DNA of 64,000 nucleotides from Ceratopteris richardii (GCA_020310875.1 CM035441.1:85624277-85688276), one strand, 5' to 3'. Counted from the stretch's first letter, positions 41,727 through 54,118 are shown. Made by a program: numbers and translations. The notes: generated from the letters alone by a model not told the origin.

Positions 41727-44013
41727 TTATATTTGGCATGAGGTCCTTTGTAATTGTCTTCTAAAGAACCAATCAAAAAGCTCTCTGAAGGCATTGCTCT
41801 TTGTTACTCCACCTCCTTTCCTTGTGCACCTAAAGAAGTTGTCCTTGCTTGATAATGAGATTTTTCCATGCCTTGGGTGTTCCATATGGCAAGTGGTTCT
41901 TTTTCTGCAAATAATGCACCATGAACAAGAAGAATATGCTCGAGAGCAGAAGAATCTCATCAGATCTTTATTTCAATTAAAAAAATAAATTGAATGAATT
42001 ATCTTTGGAACTCACCAAGTAGTATGTTATGTCTTTGGCACCCCATGCCTCTATGATGGTTTCTATAAGCTCTGTGATTGCCTTTCTGAAATCTGTCACA
42101 TAACTTTTTGGTGTTACCTGCTGCCTCATGATCTTAAAAAAATTATCTAGTTTGACCCACACCTCCATTCTCTTTTTTTCTATTTCTGGTTTTCTTTTTA
42201 CATTAGTCGTGACCTCACAAAATTTTTTCCAACAATTCCACATGGCATTTAGTTGCTTGTCATCATGGTTGCTGAAGAATCTCCTTGCTTTTGCACCTCC
42301 CATTGAGACATCCTGTAGTACATCACCTGTATTTTGTGAAAGCTTTGGATCTTTTCTTAGATGAACATCACCACCATGAAATCCCATTTCTGAAAGAAGA
42401 CATTCATATTTTTTAATGCACTCATCTGCAAGAGTTGTAGGCTTGATAGAATATGCATAATCCAAGTGAAGACGGACCAACTTGTCAATGATTCTTAATT
42501 CTGCATGTAGTGTACATATGTGTACATTTGTCAATGCTATTGGAAGTATGGGATCCCAAATCATTGAAGAAGATGAGTAGTTATGAAGAATAACATTTTG
42601 TCTAGAAGGACATTTGCTCCCCACTTATACCAAACATGCATTTGAGCATCTTTAGGTCTCCACTTAAATGCCACTCAACTTGAAAGTTTCTATAGTCTTT
42701 GACATTCAACAATTCTCCTGCATGATGCCTTTGGATAACATTTGGAATGTTTGCCCGTGAAATAACAATTTAAGTGTTTTATGGCTCTCAGATGGAACTT
42801 GAGCACAACGAACCCACCATAACTCCATTTCTGATTATACTTTGAGAGATAGAGTATCCAATTTCCCAAGGCTATAGTCCAAAGCTTTGTTCATGAGTGC
42901 AATGCTTATTCTCTCCATCTTTTGATGTTTTTAAAACTCAGCTTCATCAAGTTTGATTACAAATTTCAACAGACTAGAACATTCATGTTCTTATATATTA
43001 TAGAACTGAACCATGTATGTTTGAAGTTTTATAATATCTATCCATACGTTGTTAAATGCATTGTAAGTGAAATTTAACTTTTATATTCCTACTTCGTAAG
43101 GAATATTATCGTCAATATGTTTATATTCACCAATTATTGATGTGATCTTTTTATTCAAGAAGAGCCAAAAAATTCCTACATGATGGGGTTTAGGAAATCC
43201 AAAACTTTTAACTTTGTTAAATTTTAAAAATTCACACCAAACTCACTCCGACGCTATCATAAATCTTCTGAATTTGAGATGGTTCTAGTAACAGATTCAT
43301 TTCTGTCATGAGTTTTTGGAAAACAAAGCGTTTCAAGCATGTATTATCATTCAGTTTCAATAGTCTTAAAACATCATTTTGACTCATAATTTCATTACAG
43401 AAATGTACACGCTCAAAACTACTCAACATATTGAAACCTAGCACATTTGTCACATGATCTCTTACAATTTTCATTCTTTTCTTTTTCTGGCCAGATTCTT
43501 CAGTCAAATCTAAAAAAGGTTTTACTCGTTTTGACCGCATTCTCAAACCTATAGGAGTTTCTTTCATTTTTTTAAAAGACTCAAACTCAGAAGAAAAAGT
43601 GGATAATTTGCTTTCTAGCTCTCCCTCATATGTAAATCCTTCTGATGTAGTGTGTTTTGTAGATAGTTTATGTATTGTACATAATTCCTTGAAATATCCC
43701 ACAGCCTTGAACAATAGCCTTGTAAACCATCCTCAGCATCTCCTACAAATCTAATCAAATCATGAAGATTATGAAAAGGGGGATACCTTCCAGTTTGTGA
43801 ATCAATTGGATAAACAGATCCATCTGTCCATATGTCGATATGTTTCTTGCCTTCCTTTCGCAATCCATCCACTTCAGGAGGATGAAGAGCCCTTCGGAAT
43901 ACTTTTCTTGTCGTCGCATACACATGACTTACTGCAATGTTGATATGGAACTTTTCATAATGATTTCGATTGTTTGAAAGCTCAGTGAGAATATTTGGGT
44001 TAAGGTTCTCCAT
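41727..44013 (-). pseudogene. Transposase-like multi-segment gene, copy 1
   Basis: The family name is not recognised. Segments in several frames align with copy 2 at 48,067-50,991. The N-terminal block 44013-43615 reads IDIWTDGSVYPIDSQTGRYP and GYCSRL. 43714-43232 is a coiled coil ending ETPIGLRMRSKR and further. Near 42,945-42,920, KLDEAEF...MERISIALMNKAL follows. Near 42,680-42,650, FQVEWHLSGDLKMLKCM. 42624-41977 reads TNVHICTLHAELRIIDKL and GFHGGDVHL, and near 41,883 there is NTQGMEKSHYQA. The conserved acidic residues in KLDE, SGDLK and GMEKSH are candidates for a DDE triad; this is inference. Numerous stops and frame changes occur, some of which may be introns. Confidence 0.6.
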
Positions 44014-45071
44014 GGTCTGCTATGAAAAATGACCGGCAAGTGTCTAAAATGACGTGAAAGAGAGAAATAGGCCTGCTATGAAAAGTAGAGTAAAAAATCC
44101 CAAAACGTCATCAGCACACATTATATAGGTCCGTGAACAAGAGGAAAATTTGAATTTTGATCAGCACCCGATGAGCACAAACTTCGAGGCGTAAGATATC
44201 ACACAAACTTTTCATGATTATCATACGAGTTTCTCTCTCTTCAAAATTTGCATAAGATACATTTTAAATGAACTTACACGGAATTTCTTAAAGGATTTGA
44301 CAACTTTAATCTAGATTAAGCACAACTAATTGAAATCCTTACATGGACCTTTTTGGGCCATCTTTCGCCCTAATGAAATGGAAGTTATTTCAGTGAATCA
44401 TCATTGGATGCTTGGCAATGTGAGAGAACATCTAGTAATAATGGAATTTGAGGATCTGGATCAACCAAAGTTCAAAATACAAGGGCATACGGTAAACAAT
44501 TTATGCTACTTTTTTTTAGTTATACAAATTATGATATTCAAATATGAAATTACAAAGTTTTTGATTTGTCTACAGATTGGTAAGAGGTTGGAGGTTAAAA
44601 TTAAAGTCCTTCTTGAATGGAGTGTAGATGGAACTCAACTTTCATTGTCATAGCTCAAGAACTATTTGAGTACTGGAGTTTACACATAACCCATTTTCGA
44701 TTCATAATCCTTCCTCTGCTACAATGTAATGCACATGCCAAAAATGAAAGATGTAAAACTTTTTGATCTCAATATGATGTACAAGTTTAGAATTCCAAAA
44801 ATTTTATTTTTTCTATTGTGTGGATGTGGTATGTCTTATTATGTTAAATGATTATTTATTCAATCTTTTTTATGAGCCCTTTTTTTTTAGAGTTTTGTGC
44901 ATGATTCTTTTACTTTTATTTTTACCTTCAAATGGGTCCCATTCACTTGAAAATATTGAAACTACTATAAAAACAAGTATGATTCTCTCATTTCTCACCT
45001 TTGTAACCAAGAAGAGCTAGAATCACTCCAAGAGCATGCACCCCATAGCAATCACGCTACCCTTTCGCGCA
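44014..45071 (+). other. Interval with one unrecognised short ORF (44330-44653)
   Basis: The ORF 44330-44653 (MKSLHGPFWAIFRPNEMEV) may include a fragment of a coding exon: the stretch MLGNVREHLVIMEFEDLDQP is plausible protein, and the next part reads like intron. No family is recognised. The rest is AT-rich and shows no feature. Confidence 0.3.
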
Positions 45072-45964
45072 ATGGCTTCCTCAACCTCTACTACCCCCCT
45101 CTCCAAACATCCTCGAGAACTCTTCAATGAGTTCTTGGAATCAATTCAGTACAAAGGTCAAACACACTTGTATGATCTTGTCTCTAGAGTCCCTGATCTG
45201 GACAAGAAAATTCAAATCAACTCTGATGTGTTCAAGGAAATCATAGAGTTCCTTGAGTACTACATCTTGCGCTTTTCCATAGATGTCCCACCTTATGAGG
45301 GTAAGTGGGTCCTGTGTGATCTTTTGCTCTACATTCATAAAGGTGGTGAAGCTTTCATTAAGCGCCTTAAGCACTTCATGGCAATCATTGACTATGCAAG
45401 GCATTTGTTGGATGAAACAGTGCCTTTGATGAAATAGCTTAACAAAAAGAAGAGGATGGATACTAGATACCTTTCTTACATTTCCACAACAATACTTATC
45501 ATCAATGAGGAGCTGGAGCCTGCACCCATCGATCTCCCCAACCTTTTCACGGGGGGATTTGTTTATGAAAAAATGAGCCTTAACTAGAGTTCATAAACTT
45601 AGCCAAAGAGAGTGGCAGAGTCCACCGAGAGTTCCCTGGTGGTGTGGAGGACAAATTGTGTGAGAAATCAAGCATGGAAGAGCCCCCACCATCAAATCTC
45701 AACCCCTCTGAGCCCACATTATCACAGGTGGAAATTGAATATCTCTCCATCATCATTGTGGATGGAGAGAAGTTTATTTTCCTTCATGATATTGAGAAGG
45801 CATTCAGAATCCATCTGGATGAAGGCCTAAGTCTTTTTTCCATTATATCAGATGTTCCACTTGACAATACATCTGATCTACTTGAAAAGAAAGCTATCCC
45901 AATCGGTGATTTTCAATGCCTTGAGCAAAGTTTTGTGTTTGAGTACAATTATCCAAGGCCCTAA
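45072..45964 (+). pseudogene. Unrecognised plus-strand gene, broken, next to H3-like gene
   Basis: The ATG at 45072 opens MASSTSTTPLSKHPRELFNE, and a 121-codon frame ends at TAG 45435-45437. Further coding-like sequence follows in two other frames (NEELEPAPIDLPNLF; then 45644-45964 with VEIEYLSIIIVDGEKFIFLH). This last part has the same pattern as residues of the 32587 gene (LPFYFISEKEFIPLFYIQEL), so the two may be distant paralogues, which is a weak call. It lies convergent to the H3-like gene. No function is assigned. Confidence 0.4.
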
Positions 45965-46329
45965 TTATGTCACTTGGTTAGAAAATCTTTAGTTGTAACT
46001 ACTCTCGGAGTTAACTTCAGAGGAAAAGTACTAGGACAAATTGGTTTTGCTATGGGTCTTGGAATGGAAGACCCCAATTAATTTCTTGATCTATATTAAC
46101 CTACTAGTTGCCACAATCTCTCCAAAGGAGAAAGAAAATTGTTGAGAAATTGAAAGCAACTATGAATTGATGTAACATTTTGGATAAATAAAATTTTTCT
46201 TTTCCATATATTGTATTATCCATTATAAGTTATGAAATCTTATCCACACTTTGTATTTAATCAATAGATTTTTTATCTTCTCTATGTGCATGTAATGGCC
46301 TATGTGTGCTAAAATAGTCTTTAAAATGT

Positions 46330-46870
46330 CAAAAAAGCCCCAGCCATAGAAAGACAAGATTGAGGCCTTCAAAAATTTTGCAGGCTCGAATCCCGAATTT
46401 TTGTGCTGGGGATTTTTGGCATTGTTAAGACTAATCGAGGGCTACATATGGTAAGTACATTCATTAGGAGGCAAACTATAGGGATAATGAGCCCAACAAG
46501 TACCCATTGAAAACCTAAGTAGTCCATATGGAAAGTCTGCTTATAATGTGCCCAATTAACCATAGCCAAGTCATTTATTAACCCTACCCAATCATTAAAA
46601 TACATGAATAGGCTTCCACTGGCTAAATACTGCAAAAAAAACACCAGCCATAAAAACGTAGGATTCAAGCCTGCAAAATCTTTAGAGGCCTTAATCTCAT
46701 GTTTCAATGACTAGGGTTTTTTTGGCATTTTTAAGTGTATTTGAGGACTTTGCTAGGTAAATACATTCAAATGGAATAAAAAACAAGAGATAATGTGTCC
46801 AACAAGTATCCAATGAAACCCTAGACATTCCATAATAAATTGAATGAAGCCAAACGAAATAATCCTTGAA
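46330..46870. repeat. Diverged tandem direct repeat, two copies of about 250-300 bp
   Basis: Both copies run CCAGCCATA...AAGCCTxCAAAA...TTTTTGGCATT...GAGGAC/GGGC...AAATACATTCA...GATAATGxGxCCAACAAGTAxCCAxTGAAA. They start near 46,335 and 46,640. No coding potential is evident. They fill the gap between the broken plus-strand ORF and the H3-like gene. Confidence 0.7.
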
Positions 46871-46996
46871 CACTTATGGTAGAGAGTCAGAGAGAGAAAG
46901 AGATAAACAAATAGCCAATAAGTGAAGACAAACAATTTCATTAATCATTGAAGTACATTGCAAAATATGCTTCACAAAAGCTACAAGATAAAGAGG

Positions 46997-47891
46997 TCAT
47001 GGGTTATTTCCTCTAATTCTTCTTGCTAGCTCAATATCTTTGGGTTGTATGGTTAATCTCTTGGCATGGATAGCACATAGGTTAGAATCTTCAAGCATGG
47101 AGATGAGGTAGGCCTTTGTTGCCTCTTGAAGTGCCTCAATTGCTATCCCTTGTATTCGTAAACCTACACAATAGCTTTGTAGTTCTTCCTTTACCACTCT
47201 TGCAAATGCTCTTCATGGTATGAGAAGGTCAACTGATTTCTGATAGTGTCATATCTTTGCAAATGCTTTGCAGTGTCTCGGTCGTCTTTGTGGAGCTCTT
47301 GCATTGGGAAATATGTTACGTTGTCATTGAGGTCTATGTCGTGGTTGATAATTCTTTTTTCTTTGATGTACTCAATGTGAGGATCCAGCTTCCTCTGCCA
47401 CATTCTCTTGTTGACTTGCATGTTGACGTTGCTCCCTTTCCTCCTTTGTTGGTATTTGGCCTTGTCCGTGTGGAAGTGTTTTGCCTTCATGTGTTACCCT
47501 ATGGCTCATTGGAATGTGCATTTGATTCCATGGTGATTGAGTGCTACTTTCTTCATTCGTCGATGGTTCTCCATCAGAATCACTCTCTGATATAACCCTT
47601 CTCCTGACCACTTGTTTGGGTCTTGCCTTGCTGGGTGTCCTCTTTGGTGGCTCATCATCAGAGTCTGAATTTGACCTCCTTGAGACCAATTCTTTTGTTT
47701 ATTTGACACTTTGTATTCTCGTGATGGATTGGTCCCAGACGGTGTGTCATCATGTGAGAGAGGCTTAGAAGTGATGTGGGAACCACTTTAAGGTCTCTGG
47801 GGGGTTGCAACCATGGTGGGCATTGAGTTCCTTGACCATGGCTAGGATAGACCACACGGTCTTTCCTTGCAGTTTTCTTGGTGCATGCCAT
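46997..47891 (-). pseudogene. Histone H3-like gene: H3 tail, long linker, H3 fold
   Basis: The ATG at 47891 starts MACTKKTARK, like the H3 tail. The linker, in shifting frames, contains SDSDDEPPKRTPSKARPK and SESDSDGEPST acidic/basic repeats. Near 47,280-47,215, RDTAKHLQRYDTIRNQLTF fits the H3 alpha-N region (TVALREIRKYQKSTELLI). After an in-frame TGA at 47213-47215 the histone fold follows: [11 protein letters not shown], then [19 protein letters not shown], then [20 protein letters not shown] and RIRG, stop near 46997. In H3 these are alpha-1, alpha-2, loop 2 and alpha-3. The long linker and divergence recall CENH3-type variants, but the tail and fold separation is greater. Frameshifts make it a probable pseudogene or multi-exon gene. 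It lies directly downstream of transposase-like copy 2, on the same strand. Confidence 0.75.
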
Positions 47892-48066
47892 TCTCTTGAG
47901 TTGCAAAAGTGTGAAATGCAGTGAGTTCTCTCAATATATACAGTTTGTTTTAAAACTATCTGTTCACACTATAATGGACAAAACCACTTTAGAAACATAC
48001 CAAGATTATATTAATCCTATGATTTACCGCATAATGGGATATAATGAATTCACTTTACTTCAAAGC

Positions 48067-50991
48067 TCAGACTTCTCGTTGTCTTTCAGCACGCCACTGA
48101 GCATGATGGAGAGGTACTAATGATGACTTCCATTTCTCACTAGCAATGTTGTGTTGCATCTGTCTCGCAGATTTTCCCAAATGCGACTCTGTAACTCGTT
48201 CCACAAAAGACTTTCTTAATAATGTAGTGCAGTAAAACCAATTAAACATCTCCTCCATATAGTTTGATTGCATTGGACCACCACCATGTTGCGTGTATTT
48301 GAAGTACACACCTCTCGCTTTGTAGTGTGACTTCTCCATTCCTTGGGTACTAAAAAGCTCTAATGACCCATATCGATGCATGAAAAATGCTCCATGTGCA
48401 CATAAAATATGCTTAAAATTGTTAAGTACACTGAAAAAAAATAAGTGCAATGAACAATTTTGAAGATCAAATAGACTTACAATGTAGTGTGTTATATTGC
48501 TCTCTCCCCAAGATTGAATGAAACACTTCGTGAACTCAACTAATGTCTCTTGAAACGATTGATGTTGAATATCACTAGAGCTAGTAAGACCAATTAAGGC
48601 TACCAACTTATCTAAGCATGATCAAACCTTCTTTTCTCTTATTACAAAGATCAACTTGAGAATCATTGTCTGTTGTGATCATGCATAGGTCTTTCCACAG
48701 CTCATAATGTTCATTATTCTGAGTACTAGTACCTCTTCTAAAAAAATGTCTTGCCTTATTCCCTATCATTGACACTTTTTGTAAACTATCTTGAGATTCC
48801 TCAGCTTTTTTAACAACTAGGGTTACGTTTCCACCATGACAACCAATTGAATTAAGGAGTTCCTCCGATTTTTTTATCACATGTATAGATTTATCAGTTG
48901 GCTTCATGGAAAATGCATATTCTATATGGAGCTTCAATAATCTATTAAAAATTCTCATGAAGCCATGCAATGTGCGAAAATTAACTAAAGAAAATAGAAT
49001 AATGGGATTCCAACCCTTATTCGATATGTCATGATTTTGTGTGCTTAACATGGGACACCTCATTAAAGGTATATCCCATTCACTAAATGGAGATCCATTT
49101 GTGTCATCAGTTAAATCCTCTATGTTGTTTTGTTTTCTCTTTGTTCGTTTATAACCTCATGTGCAATATGGACAAGGATAGAGAGAAAATGCACCTTGCT
49201 TGAACCTTAGCATGCATTTGATAGTCTTTAAGTCTCCACCCAAGTGCCACTCTACCTCAAAATCACCTAGGTCTTCAACATTGATTTTTGCACCATGAAT
49301 TTGAGAAGTTATCACCTTTGTGATCCATGGGGTCCTACTAAAAATCCATGAAAGAACATCATTGGATTCTTTAGATGCCTCAATAGCACTTAACCACCAT
49401 ACAACTTTCTCGGATTGAACACTATATGTAAAATGATGGGTAGAGTTTTCACTTTCATCAATAATGGCATGGGCCATGGCTTCATTCATGAGTGTCACAC
49501 TAAGTCTCTCCATATGTCATCCCTTTATGATTTGACATTCTTCTAGCTTCAATATAAACTTGATTCTAGAACCACAATCTATATCAAATAACAAATTTTA
49601 TATTGATCAAAATACTATGAATATCATTATCACAACAATAGATATACCATGAATTGTAGATTTGTAAAATTTAACCATTTCCTTTTGAGGCCTCTCCAAA
49701 TTGACAAATATGTTGTTGTACTTTGTGTACATGAATACCTTCCTAGATGAATTTTTCAACTCTTTCTTTGATGTAGCAGAATGATGAATGGATGCAAACA
49801 TAACATCTTCTACATGCAAGTTATTGCCAAGAGTACTAGTACATCCGCATTGGTCATCTTCTTCTTTAGAGATACCTTGTAAGGGCATGGAAAAATACTT
49901 TTCAAAATACCTTTGTTTTCTATTGCCTACTTCAAAAGATTATATAATGCAGTGTATGCTCTAGTACTAACACCTGCTTCATCACATACCATCTGTACCT
50001 CCCTAGGAGTAATAATATCTTTTATGTTGCCTGCAAAATCTTTAATCACTTAGGTCTTGATGTGATTTCCTATTGGTGACTCCAAAATCATAAGCACATG
50101 TTTGTTGCTTAAACAAGAATTCAAAAACTTCAATTGATCCTCTATTATTGATGAAGCATTGGCATCTTCAACAAATGACTTGCACAATAAGAAACTCAAT
50201 CTAAAAGTATTTTAAAATAAACAAGTGAAACACGAACCTAAGTGCATAAACACGCCGCTTCCTTGCTCCACCACCAGTTGAAAGAGCTTGAAAGGATGAT
50301 AATGGTCATTTCCTATATCTCATACCAACTGGAGTCTCTTTCAATTGTGTTAGATTGGCTTTTAACTTTGTAACTGTGCTCTCCATTTCTTCCACATCTT
50401 GTTGGAGTATATGATTGTGCTCTTCTAGAGATCTGGCAGCACTTTCTAAAGTGTGTATCGTCAAATGGTTGTGATGACATTGTTGCATCCAATAATTCAC
50501 AATAGATGTTGAATGGCTAGACAACCGCTTGCAATAACCTAGTAGTCTAGCTTCATCGCTACCAAGGAATTGTAGAAACATGGAGATACTATGGAATCTA
50601 GGATGAAAATTAGAAATTGGATCTAAGGGATACAATGCACCATTGACCCAAAGATCAATATTCTTCTCTCCAGTTGCACGTCATTCATTTTGAGAATCTT
50701 TGCCATTGCTACCTCTAGTGCAAATTCTGTAGGAACACGAACATGTACACTCATTGAATGAGGGGCATGTGTTGGCATTGATGTTACATTCGTAATACAT
50801 GTGGGCACCATGACGTTCCAAAACGTGAGCATCGAATAGAAAGAAGTACAGAGATGGCTGGAATGGCATATACAATAGTTGTATTGCAAGAAAAAAGTGT
50901 GTTTCGATAAGTGGATAGGATCAAAATGAGTTTTTCCAGTGTTTAAAAGTGAAATTATGGTTTTTTTTTTTAAATTCATGTTTTGGGGCAA
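48067..50991 (-). pseudogene. Transposase-like multi-segment gene, copy 2
   Basis: Homologous to 41,727-44,013 and in the same order. 50991-50623 reads SVHVRVPTEFALEVAMAKIL. 50635-50306 reads GYCKRL and a coiled coil ending ETPVGMRYRK. About 50,200-49,650 reads PREVQMVCDEAGVSTRAYTA and PYKVS. About 49,550 has KLEECQIIK, then MERLSVTLMNEAM (49513). EWHLGGDLKTIKCM (about 49,250) is followed by CPYC. 49063-48608 reads LLKLHIEYAFSMKPT and GCHGGNVTL, and 48606-48067 reads HGAFFMHRYGS and TQGMEKSHYKARG. The acidic residues match those of copy 1 except KLEE for KLDE. The region between 49,900 and 50,300 is broken by stops. Its 3' end is about 180 bp from the H3-like ATG. Confidence 0.62.
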
Positions 50992-53270
50992 CCAAAGTTA
51001 CAAGTTTGATGATGTGACACTTAATTATTGGAGGGATTTTGAAAAATATGTTTTGTTGAAAGTGTTTTTATAAAAACTAGACTAAAAAAAAGTAACTTCT
51101 GACATATGCATAAAAGTATGGGCCATTTTGAATAAAGAATAGCTGAAATTGAGACTTTTTCAGAAAAGTTATTTTTTTATTCATATAGATGGACGGGATG
51201 AGATGGAAAGTGGCTTTTCTCTCTCTCTTTGTGCAGAAGAGAGAGATAATCCTAGCTCAGCCTAAAAAATAGCCTACTTCAACCTACTAAAAAGTGCTCT
51301 ATTAAATAAACTTTGTCCCTTAACAAAGAACAAGATTAAGCTTAATCCCTAAAAATTAGGAATCCTTACAAGGCCCATGCAAAGTTCACTTTTTCTCGTA
51401 ATGATAGAATCCTTGCTATGGTCCAATCCCACGTCGACGCACCAGACCCACATTAGCTATTAAAGTAAAGAATGATAGGAAGTGTCAAGATTGGTTGAGC
51501 TACCCTTATCTTGCACCCCCACAAAGAACTGACACTTACATGATGGCCATGATACATCATTGGCTGCCATGACTGCACAAGATGTCGGACATTGTGGCAC
51601 ACATGCAATTAAAAATATTCAACTTGATGCAAACTATATTTAAAGTCTTTAGAAAGATCAAGGCGCTACATGTCTCCAATCTAGACTTTGAACATGGCAA
51701 TCTCGAGTGAGTGTCCGACATGAGTACGACACCATCGTTGAAGGTCAACTATGCCTGGCACTGCAAAATCAAGTACTTGCCAACTTGCAGAAGCAAAAAT
51801 TTGAAGAAATATTCACAATGGGTTTTTGGGAGTATCAATAAGAGGTGTTTATCCCCCCAAGTCCACTCATTTACTACACCTCTTTGTATGTGAAACCCTT
51901 CAATATTCAACACATTATAGAATCGGAGAGCTGAATACTCGAAGAGTTATTGATTCACCTAAACTTGAAGCATATTTGGAAAAACGTATTCGCATGGTTG
52001 AATACTCCCTAGCAATTGATATTTTACAACAATACATAGATCACTCTCTCCCACAAGGGTCTATCGAGGAGATAGACACGAGAGGTAGGGGAGAGTTTGC
52101 ACTCAAAGTCAAAGCCAAACCAAGGGCAGTAGACACAAAAGGAGTGGAAGCATGTAAAGCAAGGCATGTGCGGTGTGTGTGAAGATAAGTTATAATGACT
52201 CACACTATTCAAACTCGAAACAATGATTTCTATCACTACTTTTGTATATATAAGAAAACTGAGAAGCCCAATTTTGTAAACAAACTCTCCATTTTGTGCA
52301 AGCCCTCAAGTTTGAGGAGTTTAGGTAGAGTCCACATATCAATTTTAGTAATTTTTGGAGCCATTAGACCCCTCCAATTAGCTCTATAACTTGATTTTCA
52401 ACTATGTTGAACAAACTATTTAAAACCATCTGAAACTAGTGAAAAACTATAAATAGAGTGAGAGAACTCCCTTTTAAGGCTAATCATTTAAGGAGAGGAA
52501 GCTTGTAAGTTCATTGAGTGTTATTGTAATTGGAGATCAATATACTTCCATTGCTCATATTGCTTCTTTCGTGTTTGTGTGTGCATCTTGCAAGCTTCTC
52601 ACCTTCACCTTCACTCACACCACTTGCTCACGATCATTATACCATCCTCACATCTTCATGGATTGACAATTACGAGATGGATCTCTTCGATGTTAGAACT
52701 CACCATTGTCCTAGAGTGACAACTTGCATGCTCAAAAAGTAATCCTCTACTAATTGATACCTAGAAATTATGATACCATGTAAGAAACCAGTTACTCAAG
52801 ACAAGATATAAATGATAGCAAAGAAGAGAATAGATAGAAGAAATTCAAAAACTCATTGCTAACAAAAAGTACAAAGATGATGGCATTGTCCATCTATGCA
52901 CTCTTAACATAGAGTTTAAATGGTGATTTAAACCTCTGGGAGATTATAAGGTAGAGATATGTTATCCCAACTAGATGTATAGGATAGCGTAGACATCATC
53001 TAAATATAAGCTAATGGAGAGGTTTTTTCTCCCAAAGATGGTTCGACACACATGATCTTAATCAAACAATGAACATTCCAAAGAATATTCCCTTTATGGT
53101 CAGCCAAGGGCACTATCCTTGAACCCCATAATAGGGGACTTTGGTGACTTCCTTTCCTTATCATATCTTAGATGATCCAATTCGACCTTTATCCAATATT
53201 TCCCATCAATGGGTAGTGCACAATTAGCTTCTCCTTGTAATGGAGACCTTATGAATGTGCAATACGACAT
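50992..53270. other. Unannotated interval with decayed coding fragments
   Basis: No gene is supported. A short plus-strand reading frame (51826-52182) and a stretch near 52,800-53,100 (IVHLCTLNIEFKW-like, interrupted) look like old element relics, but no family can be named. No LTR pairs or terminal repeats were found. Confidence 0.4.
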
Positions 53271-53694
53271 ACAATAATGAGGGTAGGCAATTGTCCATAT
53301 ACTATGTATGTACATATGCATGGATGCATATATATACCTTCATAAGTCTATGCATATTTTCATGGATGTATGCATGTACACATGTATTCATGCATGTAAA
53401 TTTGTAATTTGTGTGTGCGCATGTGTGCAATATGCATGTGCATTTACATGCGTACATGTATATATGTATGCATGAATGTATGTATTTGCATACACACACA
53501 CATATAAATATATATGTATGTGTGTGTATATAGGTATATATCTATGAATGTATACCTATGTGTGCATGACCATAAATATATGCATGCATGCATGTGTATA
53601 TATGTATGTATGAATGAATGTATGCATGAATATATGCATGGATGTATTTATAGTTTTATGTTTGTTTGTTTGTATGTATCTAGGGAGGGTAAAC
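53271..53694. repeat. ATG/TATG-rich microsatellite-like tract
   Basis: An irregular mixture of TATG, CATG and TATA tetramers (ATGTATGCATG-like) over about 400 bp. Reading frames here are compositional artefacts. Confidence 0.85.
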
Positions 53695-53945
53695 CCTTTT
53701 TTTTAATGGAGGTTCAGCCAAAGCCTACTCCCAAGCTTTAACTTTGAAAGTGCAACTGTACAAGTGAATGGGCATAGTACCTACAGGACCCCTCGTATCC
53801 CACAAAGTGGGGGTTAGACAAGGTTACAACATTACAACTGGTTTAACTGGCCAAAGCCGTTCATTTCCAGCCCGGGGCTTGAACCCCAAACCTCGGTCTC
53901 AAGAGGCCAAAGCTCAACCAACTACCCTATGGGATGTGAACACTA
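53695..53945 (-). mobile_element. tRNA-derived SINE
   Basis: Read on the minus strand, the head contains a box A-like GGTAGTTGGTTGAGC (53911-53926) and a box B GGTTCAAGCCC (53875-53885), the internal RNA polymerase III promoter of tRNA-derived SINEs. A tRNA-unrelated body of about 170 bp follows and ends CCTCCATTAAAAAAAA. A second, partial copy of the same 3' body lies immediately to the right. Confidence 0.8.
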
Positions 53946-53961
53946 AACCGTATTATTTAAA

Positions 53962-54080
53962 AAAAAAAATGGAGGTTCAGCCGAGGCCTACTCCTCCAGG
54001 CTTAAACTTTGAAATTGCAACTGTACAAAGAAGAGCATAGTACTCATGAGACCCCCTTATCCCACAATAATATTAGTGAG
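53962..54080 (-). mobile_element. 3' fragment of a second SINE of the same family
   Basis: It shares GGAGGTTCAGCC...GCCTACTCC...AACTTTGAAA...TGCAACTGTACAA...GCATAGTAC with 53706-53790. It lacks the head with boxes A and B. Confidence 0.75.
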
Positions 54081-54118
54081 GGGCTTAATGAAAAACTTAA
54101 ATTTGGATGCCCACGCTT

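Noticed and set aside
46997-47197. Ordinary processed pseudogene of host histone H3
   Set aside because: Not fully excluded, but the long SDSD linker, the divergent fold and the shared H3-tail start with the Ulp1 gene at 31497 favour an element-borne variant.
53511-53741. Small secreted-like peptide rich in M, C and Y
   Set aside because: It arises from the ATG/TATG-rich simple repeat.
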